Origin: Norana najaformis | Lineage: Eukaryota; Annelida; Clitellata; Crassiclitellata; Hormogastridae | NCBI GenBank assembly: GCA_964023275.1 | Contig: OZ029929.1 | Location: 6,549,935 to 6,613,934, forward strand | DNA: 64,000 nt | Direction of reading: 5' to 3' | Part shown: positions 31,861 to 44,049 of the stretch, in pieces | How positions within the stretch are numbered: the stretch's first letter is position 1 | Layout: each line of letters starts with the position of its first letter | Position numbers and translations under genes: made by a program | The notes under the pieces: generated by a model | Told to the model about the DNA's origin: nothing | The model's input: the letters and a program-made list of their open reading frames with translations, nothing else | Databases searched by the model: none

Positions 31861-32069
31861 TATTATGGCGCCATTTATGTAACTCAGAGAAGCAAGAACA
31901 AAAAGGTTTCTCAGTAAGCACGAAAATGTTCAGTCCGCTTATCGTAAACATGGTTCAACTGAGGCTGCTCTTGGTGGCCCATTTAAGAACATAACAACAC
32001 ACTTCATTCAGTGGATTCTGATGTAACATCTCTTCTTTTATCTCTTGGTTTGAGTCATGCATTTGATAA

Positions 32070-32410
32070 TGTATATTTTTATAGGAGCCACACCATCACT
32101 TCACCCCTTGCAGTCTCTCCGCAGGTCTTCTACTCAAAACTGAAAACACTGTTCTTCCGCTGATCCTACCCTGATTCCTCATCTTCCCCTTATCTATCCT
32201 GCAGATCCAATTCCAAACACCACCCACCTTAGCCGTCTGAATGCCTGCCTGCTAGACTCTTGGATCTTCATCTGGAACCGAATCTTTTTTGACTATTGAT
32301 TTCTTTTTTATTGAGCGCCTGTGAATAAATAAGCTGGTTCCCGTGACTTAGCTTTCGCTGGGCGCTGAAGAAATCTAGTGTTCACGATTACGACTTTAAA
32401 CCCAGTAAAA
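32070..32410 (+). mobile_element. CR1-type LINE 3' end
   Basis: Plus-strand: 'cttcaccccttgcagtctctccgcagg', 'actcaaaactgaaaacactgttc', 'attgagcgcctgtgaataa', 'ttagctttcgctgggcgct', then cacgattacg. 5'-truncated with no reverse transcriptase left. Confidence 0.85.
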
Positions 32411-32419
32411 GCACAGCTG

Positions 32420-32560
32420 CAATTGAAATTGTAACTGTAATCGCAGAATTTGTATAGCGCCCCTTCAAGAGAGACTCCACAGGAGCTCTCGACCTAACAG
32501 CACAAAACCACGATCAGTCAGAATGGTTTTAAAACGCTCTCAGAAAAGAGGCAAAGAAAG
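32420..32560 (-). repeat. Repeat end with (AATTGT) tail
   Basis: Starts caattgaaattgtaactgtaatcg and continues 'tttgtatagcgccccttcaagagagac', matching 18606-18760, 3405-3470 and 53935-54010. Confidence 0.65.
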
Positions 32561-32879
32561 AACATGGAGTTAACGTGGCAACAGCCAGACACTTTTAATA
32601 GTGCTTTCTTATAGCGACCAGACAAAAATGTCTTTTGCTGTAGCCACAGTGACTGTGCCTCATTTACAAACAGCACTGAGCACATGTTTCAGGACACACT
32701 AGTGAGCAAGTGGACGTTGCTATGACGACAGAGACAGTAGACCTATCTGAGAAACACAACATGTCTCGCTGTAGCTAAAGTGGTTGTGCTTGATTTACAG
32801 ACAACATATGTTTCTGGCTATACTAGTGATCATGTATACGTTTCTGTGAACACAGAGATAGTGGACCGCTATATAAATG

Positions 32880-33315
32880 TTCACATGCCTATATACATAC
32901 ATACATTGAAACATACATACAAACATACATACATACATACTTACACATATACATACATACACATACTTACACAACTACATACATACATGCATACATACAC
33001 ATGCTTACATACATACATAAATACAAACGGACATACATAGATGCATACATACATACACATAACTACTTTAAATGCATGCATACATACATGCATACATGCA
33101 TACATACATACATACATACATGCATACATGCATACATACATACATGCATACATACATGCATACATACATACGTACATACATACATGCATACATACATGCA
33201 TACATACATACATACATACATGCATGCATACATACATACATGCATACATACATACATACATGTATACATACATACATACATACATGTATACATACATACA
33301 TACGTACATACAAAG
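32880..33315. repeat. (ATAC/ATGC)n tetranucleotide array
   Basis: About 430 bases of catacatacatg variants, the longest such array here. It is interrupted by short unique sequence at 33055-33070. Seven overlapping frames on both strands across it are artefacts. Confidence 0.97.
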
Positions 33316-33611
33316 CACAGACGCATTATAAGCCACGCTGACTGGTGGCTTCCTATAACTATAAGCCATAGTTGATGACATTTACTGTCAGATAAATTAT
33401 GTTCAGGAGTATTCTGGACACTAATGTCTACTTTCACTATAAACTGCTTTACAGACTTTGGACTGTCTCGGTATGCTTTATGAATTGTGGTTTGTAGGCA
33501 TAATTTGTCAGGTGAGAGAGAGAGAGCAATCGCTGTGGCCTATATATCTTTTAGAGTTTCAGAATTTGGTTTCTTCTTATCTCAATGAACGAAACGATCT
33601 CGCCAAACATA

Positions 33612-33880
33612 AACACACCGGCATAGTTGGCTACATCGGTAAGTGCGTATGCCAAGGAGCCTCTCTGCGTGAGGATCCCAGGTTCGCATTCCGGTCATGC
33701 CTTATTTAAGAGATTTAAATCTTGGGTTAGTACGGTCCGTGCACGGGGACCTTAAATGGCGTGGCACCCATTCAAATGGGCAGCGGTGGTGAAGGATCTT
33801 ACCCGATAAATTCATTGCAAAATGAGCAGGGTCGAGGCCATACAGTCGCTATATAAAACCTATACATTTACATTTTGGTC
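33612..33880 (+). repeat. tRNA-headed SINE, type B (my label)
   Basis: A box tggctacatcggtaagtgcg and B box ggttcgcattcc, then 'gagatttaaatcttgggttagtacggtccgtgcac', 'tcaaatgggcagcggtggtgaagg' and the end 'gtcgaggccatacagtcgctatataaaac'. Other copies: 36850-37030 (plus), 39005-39185 (minus), ends at 2186-2300, 28861-28985 and 54495-54595 (minus). Confidence 0.75.
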
Positions 33881-33964
33881 TGATACTACTGCCTGTCGGT
33901 TAGGTTGCCACTGGGTTCAGTCACTGGGCCTCTCTACCCTTCCAATTTATATTTCGCCTTTTTG

Positions 33965-34260
33965 TCCAATTATTATTATGCATTTATGAAGCGCCACGAT
34001 CATAGCACAATGTTGCAGTAATATGCTGCTGATACTCAGCGCTGCGTTGCTATATCTATTAAAGATCCATCAGCTAAAACTGAACTCGAACACTGTTTGT
34101 CCTCTCTTCACACTTGGTTCTGCTTAATGATCTTGCAGTCAACCCAGATAAGTCAGAAGCAATTCTTTCTGCAACCCACCAGCGAATGCAGTCTTTCTGT
34201 TTACATTCATCTATTGACCTTGCAGGAACCAAAATCATATTATCACCCCTGATAATAACA
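33965..34260 (+). mobile_element. LINE reverse transcriptase fragment between SINE ends
   Basis: QQYAADTQRCVAISIKDPSAK and, in a second frame, NPDKSEAILSATHQRMQ match the region around and after the catalytic YADD of L2/CR1-type reverse transcriptases, with the motif altered to YAAD. Flanked by two copies of 'ttattattatgcatttatgaagcgcca' (33968 and 34261), which are 3' ends of a minus-strand SINE. Confidence 0.65.
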
Positions 34261-34445
34261 ATTATTATTATGCATTTATGAAGCGCCACAATCAAATGAC
34301 TAAGCATCAGTCGATGGCACTGAGCAATTATGAGTGGACTTGCTCAAAGTCCCAATACAGTCCCTGCCTTGGGGACCCTCGAACACGTACTCTCCACGCT
34401 ACAAGCTGAACGCTCTAACCAATCGGTTACCATGTTCCACAATTA
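34261..34445 (-). repeat. tRNA-headed SINE, type C (my label)
   Basis: On the minus strand: A box taaccgattggttagagcg and B box gtgttcgagggtcc, a short body, then gtggcgcttcataaatgcataataata as 3' end. A truncated 3' end of another copy is at 33968-33998. Confidence 0.65.
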
Positions 34446-34604
34446 CTAGTTATAACTTTACATTACTGCCCACTTGCAGGTATTTCCTACTTCATCATGT
34501 CAATTAATCACATTGATAAGGCATTTCTGACTGATGACATGGTCACATGGCTTGTGCACTTGTTGGTTTTAGAGTAGACTATGCAAATGTTGGTTTCTTT
34601 TGCA

Positions 34605-35130
34605 CACTGATTTCATTCCGTGTATGTTTTCTTATTCTTGCACAATGGGTTCTAATCATGTATGTTTTCTTATTCTTGCACAATGGGTTCTAATCATGTA
34701 TGTTTTCTTATTCTTGCATAATGGTTTCATCTCATGTATGTTTTCTCATTCTTGCACAATGGTTTCATTTCATGTATGTTTTCTTATTCTTGCACAATGG
34801 TTTCATTTCATGTATGTTTTCTTATTCTTGCACAATGGGTTCTAATCATGTATGTTATCTCATTCTTGCACAATGGGTTCTAATCATGTATGTTTTCTTA
34901 ATCTTGCACAATGGGTTCTAGTCATGTATGTTTTCTCATTCTTGCACAATGGGTTCTAATCATGTATGTTTTCTTATTCTTGCACAAGGGGTTCTATTCA
35001 TGTATGTTTTCTTATTCTTGCACAATGGGTTCTAATCATGTATGTTTTCTTATTCTTGCACAATGGTTTCATTTGATGTATGTTTTCTTATTCTTGCACA
35101 ATTGTTTCATTTCGTGTATGTTTTCATATT
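34605..35130. repeat. 38-39-bp minisatellite, about 13 copies
   Basis: Unit 'catgtatgttttcttattcttgcacaatgg(g)ttctaat' with t/c variants. Overlapping Cys/Phe/Leu-rich frames (34600-35255) follow the unit and are not genes. Confidence 0.95.
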
Positions 35131-35219
35131 TTCTCATACTGGCTTTTTATGTTATGTTTCTATATTTTTCAAAGTGCCTTCTTTTGCTTATTTTCTTAGT
35201 GGCTAAGCAGTTAGTGTGC

Positions 35220-35840
35220 ACTTGTTCTAGACTATGCGAATGCGGTGTTCTGTAGTATATCGGCATCTAATCTAAAAAGCTCCACATGGTTCAAAACTGT
35301 TTTGCTTTGGTTTTACATGTTACTTCTTCAAAATCAAATGCAAATATCTTTCGTCAGCTTCACTGGCTTCCTACTGAATGTCGCATTATACTTAAAATTT
35401 CATTCTTGGCCTCGTTCTCGGCCTAAGGCTTACCTTTTTCAGTTGGCTTATCCACCATAGGCTGACTCTCTGTCTTACTGGACTGACCTTCTGGACGTTG
35501 ACCTGATTGCGGCTTGGATTTGCTGCGCCATCGGTTGATGCCTTGTGCAGTAGACACCGGCGCGATAGAAGTTACTAATTACGTTTTATTATTAAACTGA
35601 AGTTCAAGTATAGAAATCTCTTTCTATCTACGGAATCCACTTTTATAGAGCTGCTTTAAACATCAAAAGACAACTGTGACCTTTTGCACTAAAAAACTGC
35701 TGTGAACAGTCTTCCTCCAAAAACATGGAAGGTCTGCTGTTATGTCTAATTCAACTCAAGTTACTTTATCTTCCTATCTTAAGGCTCACCTATATGTAGT
35801 TTGCATTCCTGTATTCTTGTTGATTGCAACTTGCAATCAT
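35220..35840 (+). mobile_element. L2-type LINE C-terminus fragments
   Basis: Fragments 'ctagactatgcgaatgcggtg' and 'cttcactggcttcctactgaatg' match the D-Y-A-N and LHWLP region, and 35530-35575 ends 'catcggttgatgccttgtgcag...gcgcgatagaag' like the element at 46630-47545. A second piece (35640-35840) reads SLPPKTWKV and resembles the same C-terminus. Confidence 0.55.
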
Positions 35841-35904
35841 GTAGCAATCGAATAAAAAACCGTCAGGTGTTTCGAGGCGCTGGGGGAAATGGGGCGTTTG
35901 TTGA

Positions 35905-36190
35905 AGAGGAATTTCTCAGTTTTGAGTGAGAGACTTGAGTAGAGATTGCAAGAGGTTCATGATTAAGTGCATGCGTGATTAAGTGCATGCATGTTTAAGT
36001 GCATGCATGATTCAGTGCGTGCATGATTAAGTGCACGCACGATTCAGTGCATGCATGATAAAGTGCATGCATGATTCAGTGCATGCATGATAAGTGCATG
36101 CATGATTAAGTGCATGCATGAATAAGTGCATGCATGATTCAGTGCATGCATGATTAAGTGCATGCATGATTCAGTGCGTGCTTGATTCGC
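35905..36190. repeat. 16-bp minisatellite after a CR1-tail scrap
   Basis: A minus-strand scrap of the CR1-type end (cagttttgagtgagagactt, 35915-35960) leads into about 15 copies of gtgcatgcatgattaa or gtgcatgcatgattca. Each unit carries the palindrome tgcatgca. Confidence 0.9.
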
Positions 36191-36428
36191 TGCCCTTGCT
36201 GTTGGTGCCGCTCTGTTTCTCAGTTCCGTTCTGTCCATCATCCGACTTGTTTGGCCAGCAGAGTGTTGTCCATCCTGCCTAGTGTATAGCAAGGCGCCTG
36301 TGATTAGTATCTGAATCCCACCACCTAACCATCCTCCTCTTTTATCCAGGCTTCGGACTTAGCGTGGCACAAGCGAACCTGCGGCTGAGTTCCATATGCG
36401 TAAAACCTCAGAACACAGTATGATTGTA

Positions 36429-37964
36429 GGGGACATGCGATTTTTTTATTTATCTAGTGCGCACTAGATATTATCTATGCAAGATGGCGGACGTAGATAA
36501 AATCCATGAATATCATAGACGTAATGAATATTAATTAGACTGCTGAATGCCTGTGTCTAGCCGAGCTAAAATTAACGAAAAGACATTCAGGGAATTGTGG
36601 GGAAACATCTGACAGAAAGCAGCTAACCGCTCATTATTGTTTTAAGTTTAAAGAACAAATGTAGCACCTTATCCCCCTTTTTTTAAATTTATAGATTTAT
36701 TAAGCAGGTCTACTGTCACTATAACTAGCGAACTAAGTTCACTAGCGTGCATTATTGTACTTCATGTTGTCATGTTTTGGTTGTCGAAAGCGAATTATTC
36801 CTTGGGGTTCCGTTCAGTTCTATTAGGCCATTTACTTCATTACCCTATATTTCGTGAGGATGCCGGTTCGCGTACAGACTGTGGCTATATGTGACAGATT
36901 TGGATCTCGGGCTAGCACGGCCGTACAAGCCTTAAATGGTGTGTAACCATTCAAACTGGCAACGGTGATGAAGGATCTCGCCCTATAAATTCACTGAAAA
37001 ATGAATATCAGAGCTGAAGCAACACGATAGACAAACGTAAACATTTTGTTGTGTTTGTGTTTCGTAAATTTGCTCACTTCATGACTTGAGGTGAAATCAG
37101 CCAAACTTATACTTAGTCATAAGTCAAGGAATTGCTTCATACAATGCTGACACTTTAGTTTTGCTCTTTTGGTAAATCGAAAATCAAAATTTATGGACTT
37201 TAATTAAATCACAAGTGTTTTCTGACTGTTTATTTGGTCACACCATCAGTTTTAGAAGAGGGTGTGACTTAAATTTGTTTCATTTTATGTAACATTTCCA
37301 ATAACTCTCAAAAGAAAAACTCAGCAACTGTTGATGCTAGTAGCGAATACCTAACTGACGGATGGCAATGGAGCATTACTATAAGCCCTTTAAAACAGTC
37401 CTTTCAACTATAACAATGCAGCTGAAGGCTCCGTTTATGTACAGACAAAAATAGCAATCCAGGCACTACATTTAAGTGTAAAATGTAAGATCTTGTTGAC
37501 CAAATATCACTCCTGTTATCTGGAAGAATAACTTTTTAATGACACGCAACAAAAAACAAGTCACTTGAAATTCTGAAATTCTTGATAAATCAACTTATAT
37601 ATACATGTACGTACACAACAGTAATTTGCAAAGATAGCAAACATGAAAAAGGAATCTCAGAAAGATATAATTATACATGTTCTATATATAAACCGAAAAC
37701 ACTGATGAACAGTGACTCCAGTTACGTAGGTGATGTTTCCACTGAACTCAGACAATTGAATTTGATCAGAAGTGACAGCGTAGTCATGATCATTGATATT
37801 AACATCACTTTTGCCCAAACCACATCGTTTAAAAAATCTCTGCACATGATGTATATGACCAATTACTTCTTTTATTTACCTCCGTCATCTTGCATAGATA
37901 ATACCTAGTGCGCACTAGAAACTATCTAGCGCGCACTAGATAAAATAAAAAATCCCATGTCCTC
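36429..37964. mobile_element. Non-autonomous inverted-repeat DNA transposon, 1536 bp
   Basis: Left end ggggacatgcgattttttta and right end (reversed) gaggacatgggattttttat continue as imperfect terminal inverted repeats of about 65-85 bases, each with the palindrome ctagtgcgcactag (one copy left, two right) and caagatgg(c/a)gga. Flanked by TA on both sides, as in Tc1/mariner-type insertions. I see no transposase; the 108-codon frame at 37582-37908 is unrecognised. A type-B SINE is nested at 36850-37030. Confidence 0.75.
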
Positions 37965-37965
37965 T

Positions 37966-38284
37966 ATGGGCTTCCCTATGCTTCAGTTCAGCGATGATGT
38001 GCACGAGATGGCTAGCACTTGGAGATGGATGGCTGTTTGTGGAATACCACTCAGCCCTCCATCCTTTCGGGATCGGTAGATGAGTATGTGCAACGTGACT
38101 TTGGAGGCTAAAGGTATCCTGTCGATGGATTGCTGTGGTCGCTAATGCGCCTCGAACGGAAGATATGAAGTTTGACCTTTGAACAACGTTCCTTAGGAGT
38201 CTCTGTGGAGACGCCTAAAGCAGCTCGTTATCTTTAACTTTAACCTGATACATGTCTCAGCATAAGTCTCCATAATATGTCAGC
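37966..38284. other. No gene recognised
   Basis: No repeat or coding signal that I can name. Confidence 0.4.
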
Positions 38285-38600
38285 GCCACTGTGCGGCACG
38301 GTGGTCTGTCGGTAACGTGTTTGGTCAGTGATCATGCGGTTGTGTTTTCGACTCCGTGTAACGACCTGGGGCAAGTTGTTTGCGCACACTGCGCCTCTGT
38401 CGCCAAGCAGTATAATTTGGTACCGGCGTAAGCTGGGAAGTAAACGGCAAGTCCTGCGATGCACCGGCCCTGTGTCCAGGACCTTGGGAATCGTTCATTG
38501 CCAGCTCAAGGCCTAAAGAAAAAGGAAATGAGTGCTTCCCATACGTCTCACTTGTAGGACGTGGGACAGTACTTTTTACACAAATCTGCGTCAGGCCGAC
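38285..38600 (+). repeat. tRNA-headed SINE, type A, near full length
   Basis: Plus-strand copy: gtgcggcacggtggtctgtc, a B box changed to 'ttttcgactcc', 'cgcctctgtcgccaagcag', 'ttggtaccggcgtaagctggg', 'aagtcctgcgatgc' and 'tctcacttgtaggac'. Confidence 0.8.
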
Positions 38601-39004
38601 CAACATCGAGGCCTAACTCACCAGCGCTGTATCAGTGAATTCCATACGAGCCAGGTAGTTTGTTCAGCTTCGGTGCCAGACAGAGGTTGCTTTTGTCGTG
38701 TATGCGCCTCAGCAATGGAGCAACAGAAATTAGGGTGAGGCATTTCGAGGGGGTACGACGTAGAATGAACGCAGTAACAGTTGATCTTGGGAGCTTGAAG
38801 TATCGCTGTAGAGTTAGTTTTGGGAGATATAAAGATATTTTATCACAGAATTTCGGCAGAAGTCCGAAAGAATCTGATGGAGAATATTGAATTCTTTGTA
38901 AGCAGGGTTTCTGGAGGTTTAAACGAGAGTTTCTTGTAGAACTTTCGACCTATAAACAACTTCTGAATTGGCTGTTGATGGCCTCTGACCTACTGTAAAT
39001 GTAC
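38601..39004. other. No gene recognised
   Basis: A 76-codon frame at 38660-38890 has no known motif. Confidence 0.4.
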
Positions 39005-39185
39005 ACGGTTTTATATAGCGACCGTATGGCCTCGACTCTGCCATGTGCACGGACCGTACTAGCCCGAGATTTAAATCTCTGAAATACGCCACGATCGGGC
39101 CGCGAAACTGGGTTCCTCATGCATAGAGTCTCCTTGGTATACGCATTTGCCGATATAGCGTACTAGGCCAGTTATATAACAACAC
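39005..39185 (-). repeat. tRNA-headed SINE, type B, minus strand
   Basis: Reversed copy of 33612-33880 with 'tgtacacggttttatatagcgaccg' at its end and 'ctagtacgctatatcggcaa' at its head; the middle part is shortened. Confidence 0.7.
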
Positions 39186-39282
39186 ATCATTATAAGACTC
39201 TGGAGTATAAGGCCTACTCTATATTTTATTTAAATCTATAGATCTACATAACACACAGTGGTGTGTACATCAGTGGTGTGCT

Positions 39283-40606
39283 GACACTTCTTTCCCATGG
39301 ATACAGTCTTTTCTCTACTCCCGCTCTTTCTCTGTAAAAATTTCGGAAGCCATACTCAGTCATACCCTTTCACTTGTGGAGTTCCACAAGGCTCCGTTTT
39401 CGGATCTCTTCTGTTTATCCTCTACACTACCCCACTCAGTTCACTCATTAAAGCATCCTCAGTTGATCATCACCTCTATGCTGAAGACACCCAACTATTC
39501 ATCTCTTTCTCTCCGAATTGTTTTAACGACTCTATAAATCATCTTTGTGTGGTTAAACAAATCTCCTACTGGATGACATCCAATCTCTTATGCCTGAACC
39601 AATCTAAGACGGAATTCATACATATTGGCCTACGTGACCAGCTGAAGAAAATTCCTGACCCTTCTATCTCCCTCACCCTGGACTCTGCCTCCACCAACAC
39701 ATTTAATACTAATTCTCCTGTCCGCAATTTAGGTGTAATATTCGACCAATACCTCTCCTTTTCTGATCATATCACCCATCTTTCCCGCTCTTGCTTCATG
39801 CATATCCGTGACCTCCGCAGAATCCACCATATGCTTGACTTCAAAACTGCATCTACCATCGCCACATCCATAGTCCATGCAAAACTTGATTACTGTAATT
39901 CATTTTCTCAATATAGACAAAACCCAGATAAATCGCCTACAAGCAATTCAGAATGCTCTCGCTCGTGCCGTCACCAAATCTCCCAAATACCATCACATCA
40001 CTCCTGTTCTCAAATCACTTCACTGGCTTAAAATACCTGAACGAATAGAGTGCAAAGTCCTATCACTTACCTATAACACACTTCAATCCTCCCAACCCTC
40101 ATATCTTCGCCAGCTATTTACAATCCAACCACTCCTTTCAACCCGGTCCTCGTCTGCCCTAACACTTCTCCACCCTACTGTCACTTCAGCCTTAAAATTT
40201 GGAAATCGCTCCATAGCCATAGCTGCTCCACCACTCTGGAATAAGCTCCCGCCAGAATAACGACAATTATCTGATCCATCTTACGAACTCACCATAACTT
40301 CACCCCTTGCACTCTCTCCGCAGGTCTTTCACTCAAAACTGTAAACATTTCTGTTTCGCATATATTATCCTGATTCCTCTTCTTCCCCTTATCTGTCTAG
40401 CAGATTCGATTGCAAACATCATCCACCGTAGCCGTCTGGCTGCCTGCCTGCCTGCCTGCCTGACTCTGGGATCTTGACCAGGAACCGGACCCTTTTTCCT
40501 TTCGATTTTGTTTTGACTGAGCGCCTGTGAATAAGCTGGTTCCCGCGACTTAGCTTTCGTTGGGCGCTGCATGTAGAAATCTTGCGATTACGATTACGAT
40601 TACACA
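39283..40606 (+). mobile_element. CR1-type LINE, 5'-truncated within reverse transcriptase
   Basis: [33 protein letters not shown] (catalytic YADD altered to YAED), [28 protein letters not shown] and AKLDYCNS; then in another frame [42 protein letters not shown]. These are ordered motifs of CR1-group LINEs. At least one frame change lies near 39900. The 3' end has 'actgagcgcctgtgaataagctggt', 'ttagctttcgttgggcgctg' and (attacg)n. Confidence 0.9.
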
Positions 40607-40885
40607 CCACTCCTTTTGCAATTTCTGCGCTGGTCTTTCACTCAAAACTGAAAACGTTAGGCCCTGCTCTTATCCTGATTCTTCCTCTTCTCCTTTTCTG
40701 TCTCTCCACTTCAATCCGAAACACCATCTGCCGTAGCCGTCTGTTTGTCTGTCTGACTCCTAGAATCTTGACTTGAAACCGAACCCTTTCTGCCTATCAA
40801 TTTTGTTTTGACTGAGCGCTTGTGAATAAGCTGGTTCCCGCGACTTAGCTTTCGTTGGGCGCTGTAGAAATCTCGAGATTACTAT
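40607..40885 (+). mobile_element. Second CR1-type 3' end in tandem
   Basis: Repeats the last 280 bases of the element before it (ctggtctttcactcaaaactgaaaac, tagccgtctg, tgactgagcgcttgtgaataagctggt, gctgtagaaatctcgagattac) with about 15% differences. Confidence 0.85.
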
Positions 40886-42470
40886 TAAATGAAAAGTCAT
40901 GGCTTAACCATGCCATGGATGGTGAACGGGGTCATAGGTTGGCACGACTAAAGTGAGTGTGTCTAAACTTAATGGGGTGTTTGAATCAATGGGCGTGGCT
41001 TATTATCGTGGGCGTGGCGTAGCCTAATTTGGAGCTGGGTAACATCGTAACACAATCTTATGTTCGACGCCCTCGATGCAGCTACGTTTGCCTGGCACAA
41101 ACAGCTCAACTATGGTGCAATGTGTCTGTATTTCTGTCTGTGGTGCCTGCGGTCCACCTGCCTATACACGACCGACGCAATAAAAGTAATGGCTCTTAAT
41201 GGCCAAGGTGGCGCTCTGTGGAAATATCAAGACGGCGACCTTTAGCTCCTCCTTCATTTCTTCCATCCGAGCCGTTTAAGGATAGTTACCCATTTCTAGG
41301 TTGCAGCGAATGCGTGGAGAAGGAAACGTGTCATATAAGATCTTTATGGATTCAGTCATTTCAGGCATCCACTTAATATTCTGTCATTTCCCACGGGATA
41401 CACAGGCGATCGACGAATCTGTTCATCCCTTCATTGATGGTCTTAGGTTATCGACCATAGACCCAGTGTTCGGCCGACCAATACACCCAAGTTTATATGC
41501 ATGAACGAATTAGCTGTAAATCCCGTCATACACCCTCATTTGCCGTAAACGGATGACGCGGTAAAAACATGTAGCTGTACATCCCTTTATTCATTATCTA
41601 ATGTGCGCGTTCGTCGTGGTGCACGCTTAGCCCTCGGTCAGAGACGAACAATGATCAGTTACTATCCTTCTATAAATCTTCGATTGGAGAAACTAACTTT
41701 ATGCACTTAACACAATGTAATGTTACTAATGTAACGTTACCAAAACTTCTCTAACGCCCACACGAAAAGCCTTTAGGTAACTGAGCATTTTATAAAGAGT
41801 TAAATTATCATAACCGTTTGAAAGAAAACTCGAAAAGAATGCTTGTAAGCCTAAGCTGTATGCCTAAGTCTGGTAGCCCCGCTCGGTGAATGTAGTAAGA
41901 CTTAGTTCCAATGTTTAACGACATCTTATGGCATCAAAGGCCGTTGAATTCGCCCTCCTGCTTTATCCAGGCTTGGGAATGGCACTACCCCCAAAACCAG
42001 GCAGTGGCGGAGTTACTCGGTGAATGATACCTCCGTCTGGGCGATGTAGTATCGTTATTTTTTAATATGTGTGTGTGTAACACAATGTCTGGGTGTTCAA
42101 TTACCAGGCATAACATCTGCACGTGAGCAATCTACATGCATTCAAATTTATGCAGGTCAGTTAGTGTCTGCAAGCAAGCTGGCATTGCGTTCGACAGAGT
42201 ATACATCTTTGTGCATGAGTAACAGTTTGCAATTATTCACTTGATTCTGCTATGAATAGACACTTAATGGTTAGAAGGCTCATATTACTCGGTTACTGAA
42301 GCCACACAAAAATGTGGCCTTTTGAGAAATCTGATAAGGAACCACAATAAAAGCTCTGGTTATACCAGACCGTCTATATATGCTATAGCATTCTAGCCAC
42401 AGTAGTATCTGCATTGGCCAAAATAACTTTCAGCAGAGTATGCCATTTGTAAGGCTGCAGTATGTATACT
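40886..42470. other. Unassigned DNA with short open frames
   Basis: Frames at 41060-41245 (61 codons) and 41301-41504 (67 codons, RMRGEGNVSYKIFMDS...) have no family I recognise and no splice sites that join them to anything. A (GT)n run lies at 42069-42078. Confidence 0.4.
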
Positions 42471-42675
42471 ACATACACCCGTTCTTCCTCTTATCTCTCT
42501 GCTCCAATACCAAACACCACCTATGGTAGCTGCCACGCTCTCTCTTCTTGACTTTTGGATCTTGACCTGGAACCGGACCTTTTGCATATCGATTTAATAT
42601 TCACTGAGCGCCTGTGAATAAGGTGGCTTTCGTTGGATGCTGTAGAAATCTCGAAATTACGATTACGATACAAAT
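42471..42675 (+). mobile_element. CR1-type LINE 3' end
   Basis: tcttgacctggaaccggacc, 'tcactgagcgcctgtgaataa', 'gctttcgttggatgctgtagaaatctcg' and attacgattacg. Confidence 0.8.
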
Positions 42676-44049
42676 GCCATTAGAAAAAGGACCACTGTCA
42701 ATGTCGCCATCGTTACCAAATTGTCATCATAATAAAGAGATTTTACACAAGGAACGGAGTGGAAAAGCATTAAAACATGTTACTGGTGGAGTAGTTCACC
42801 ACAGTGCCACCGAGACAGCCAAGAACAAAGTCACAGATCAGTGGACTTGGAATTGAACCGCCAGCTTCAAGTTGCAACTGCAGGGATCAAGCCACTCGTG
42901 GATTTCACTAAACGGCGGCCTGCAACATGAGAAAATAATCAAAAGGTAACTAATCAAAGCATTGCATGCGTAATTCTCAAGTCACATGGAAGCCAATTTG
43001 CTTACTCTGGCTTCACGAACCAGTCCCAATTCTGTGGCACTGATTTAAAACTTCCATAAAGTCGAATTTCTACCATGTTACTGAAGAGTAAATTTTTGTA
43101 TATCAATGAAAGGGCTTGTCCATTAAAGACACGTCCGCAAAAAGGGAAGGAAGGAGGAATCACCCAGATGCAGACAAGGGAAGGGAAGTTAAGCACAATG
43201 CAGACTTCTGCGTATAAATCTGGAACATAGTTATTTCTGTATAGTCTGCATCTTAAACACCAGCTTGAGTCAGACAGCAGATCTTCATTATTGCACTGGA
43301 CCTAATTAGAGTCCCTTGGCTGGACGTAGCACTATCAAAGTACCCCATTCCATCACAGTTAGCCCTGAAAGATCAGCAAGATAGCCCAATCTAGGCCTTT
43401 GTACTCTGCTGGAGTGCAGGTGCTAATAGACCTGTTGGCGCTATTCTAAATATAGTAAGCCTAAGCTAAAGTTCTCTGTATGCATATAATTATCTGTCAT
43501 TTGCTGCCCATCCTACAGTGCACCTGTTTCCAGATTTCTGCTGCTAATTTAACATAAGTTTGTCACCCTGTCTCAGATCTGTATGCCCTCCTCTCTTGTA
43601 AATAGGAAATAGCCTATTTATACCATATACAGTATATGTATATATATATATACCCGGTATATATGAGGGTGTGGTCACTAAGGTGGGAAAATACGAACTC
43701 AAGTGGTGTTGTGTGATAGTTGAGGCAGAACGTTTGCTGTCTTCATCCCTTGAACTTGGGTGTGGTCAGTGAACCGTGACCCTCGAATGGGCCAACAAGC
43801 CACAGGACACATCTGTATGTTTCTGGCGATTTGCATACAGTAGATGGGTTTGAACTTGATGTGGGTTATGTCAGTCCGAAGCTTGAACGAAGAAAGGAGA
43901 CGTTGCGGCTTACTACTTACTGGGCGAATTGTTAAAATCTTCGCTCGGACGGTCTGCAGCGAGCTGAAGAAGAACGCGGGCGATTCGAAAGAGTTTTGGT
44001 CGACTGGAGAATCGAGGACGTGAGAAAGCCTGAGAAGTGAAAAAGCGCT
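42676..44049. other. No gene recognised
   Basis: Mostly unique DNA; an (AT)n run at 43628-43665. The minus-strand frames at 43002-43196 and 43699-44247 carry no family motif. Confidence 0.4.

Noticed and set aside
33441-33497. 57-base exon-like piece (tttacag acceptor, CAG|GTGAGA donor)
   Set aside because: Weak pyrimidine tract, very short, and no exon on either side joins it.
41301-41504. 67-codon frame beginning near RMRGEGNVSYKIF
   Set aside because: No family match from memory and no partner exon or promoter visible.
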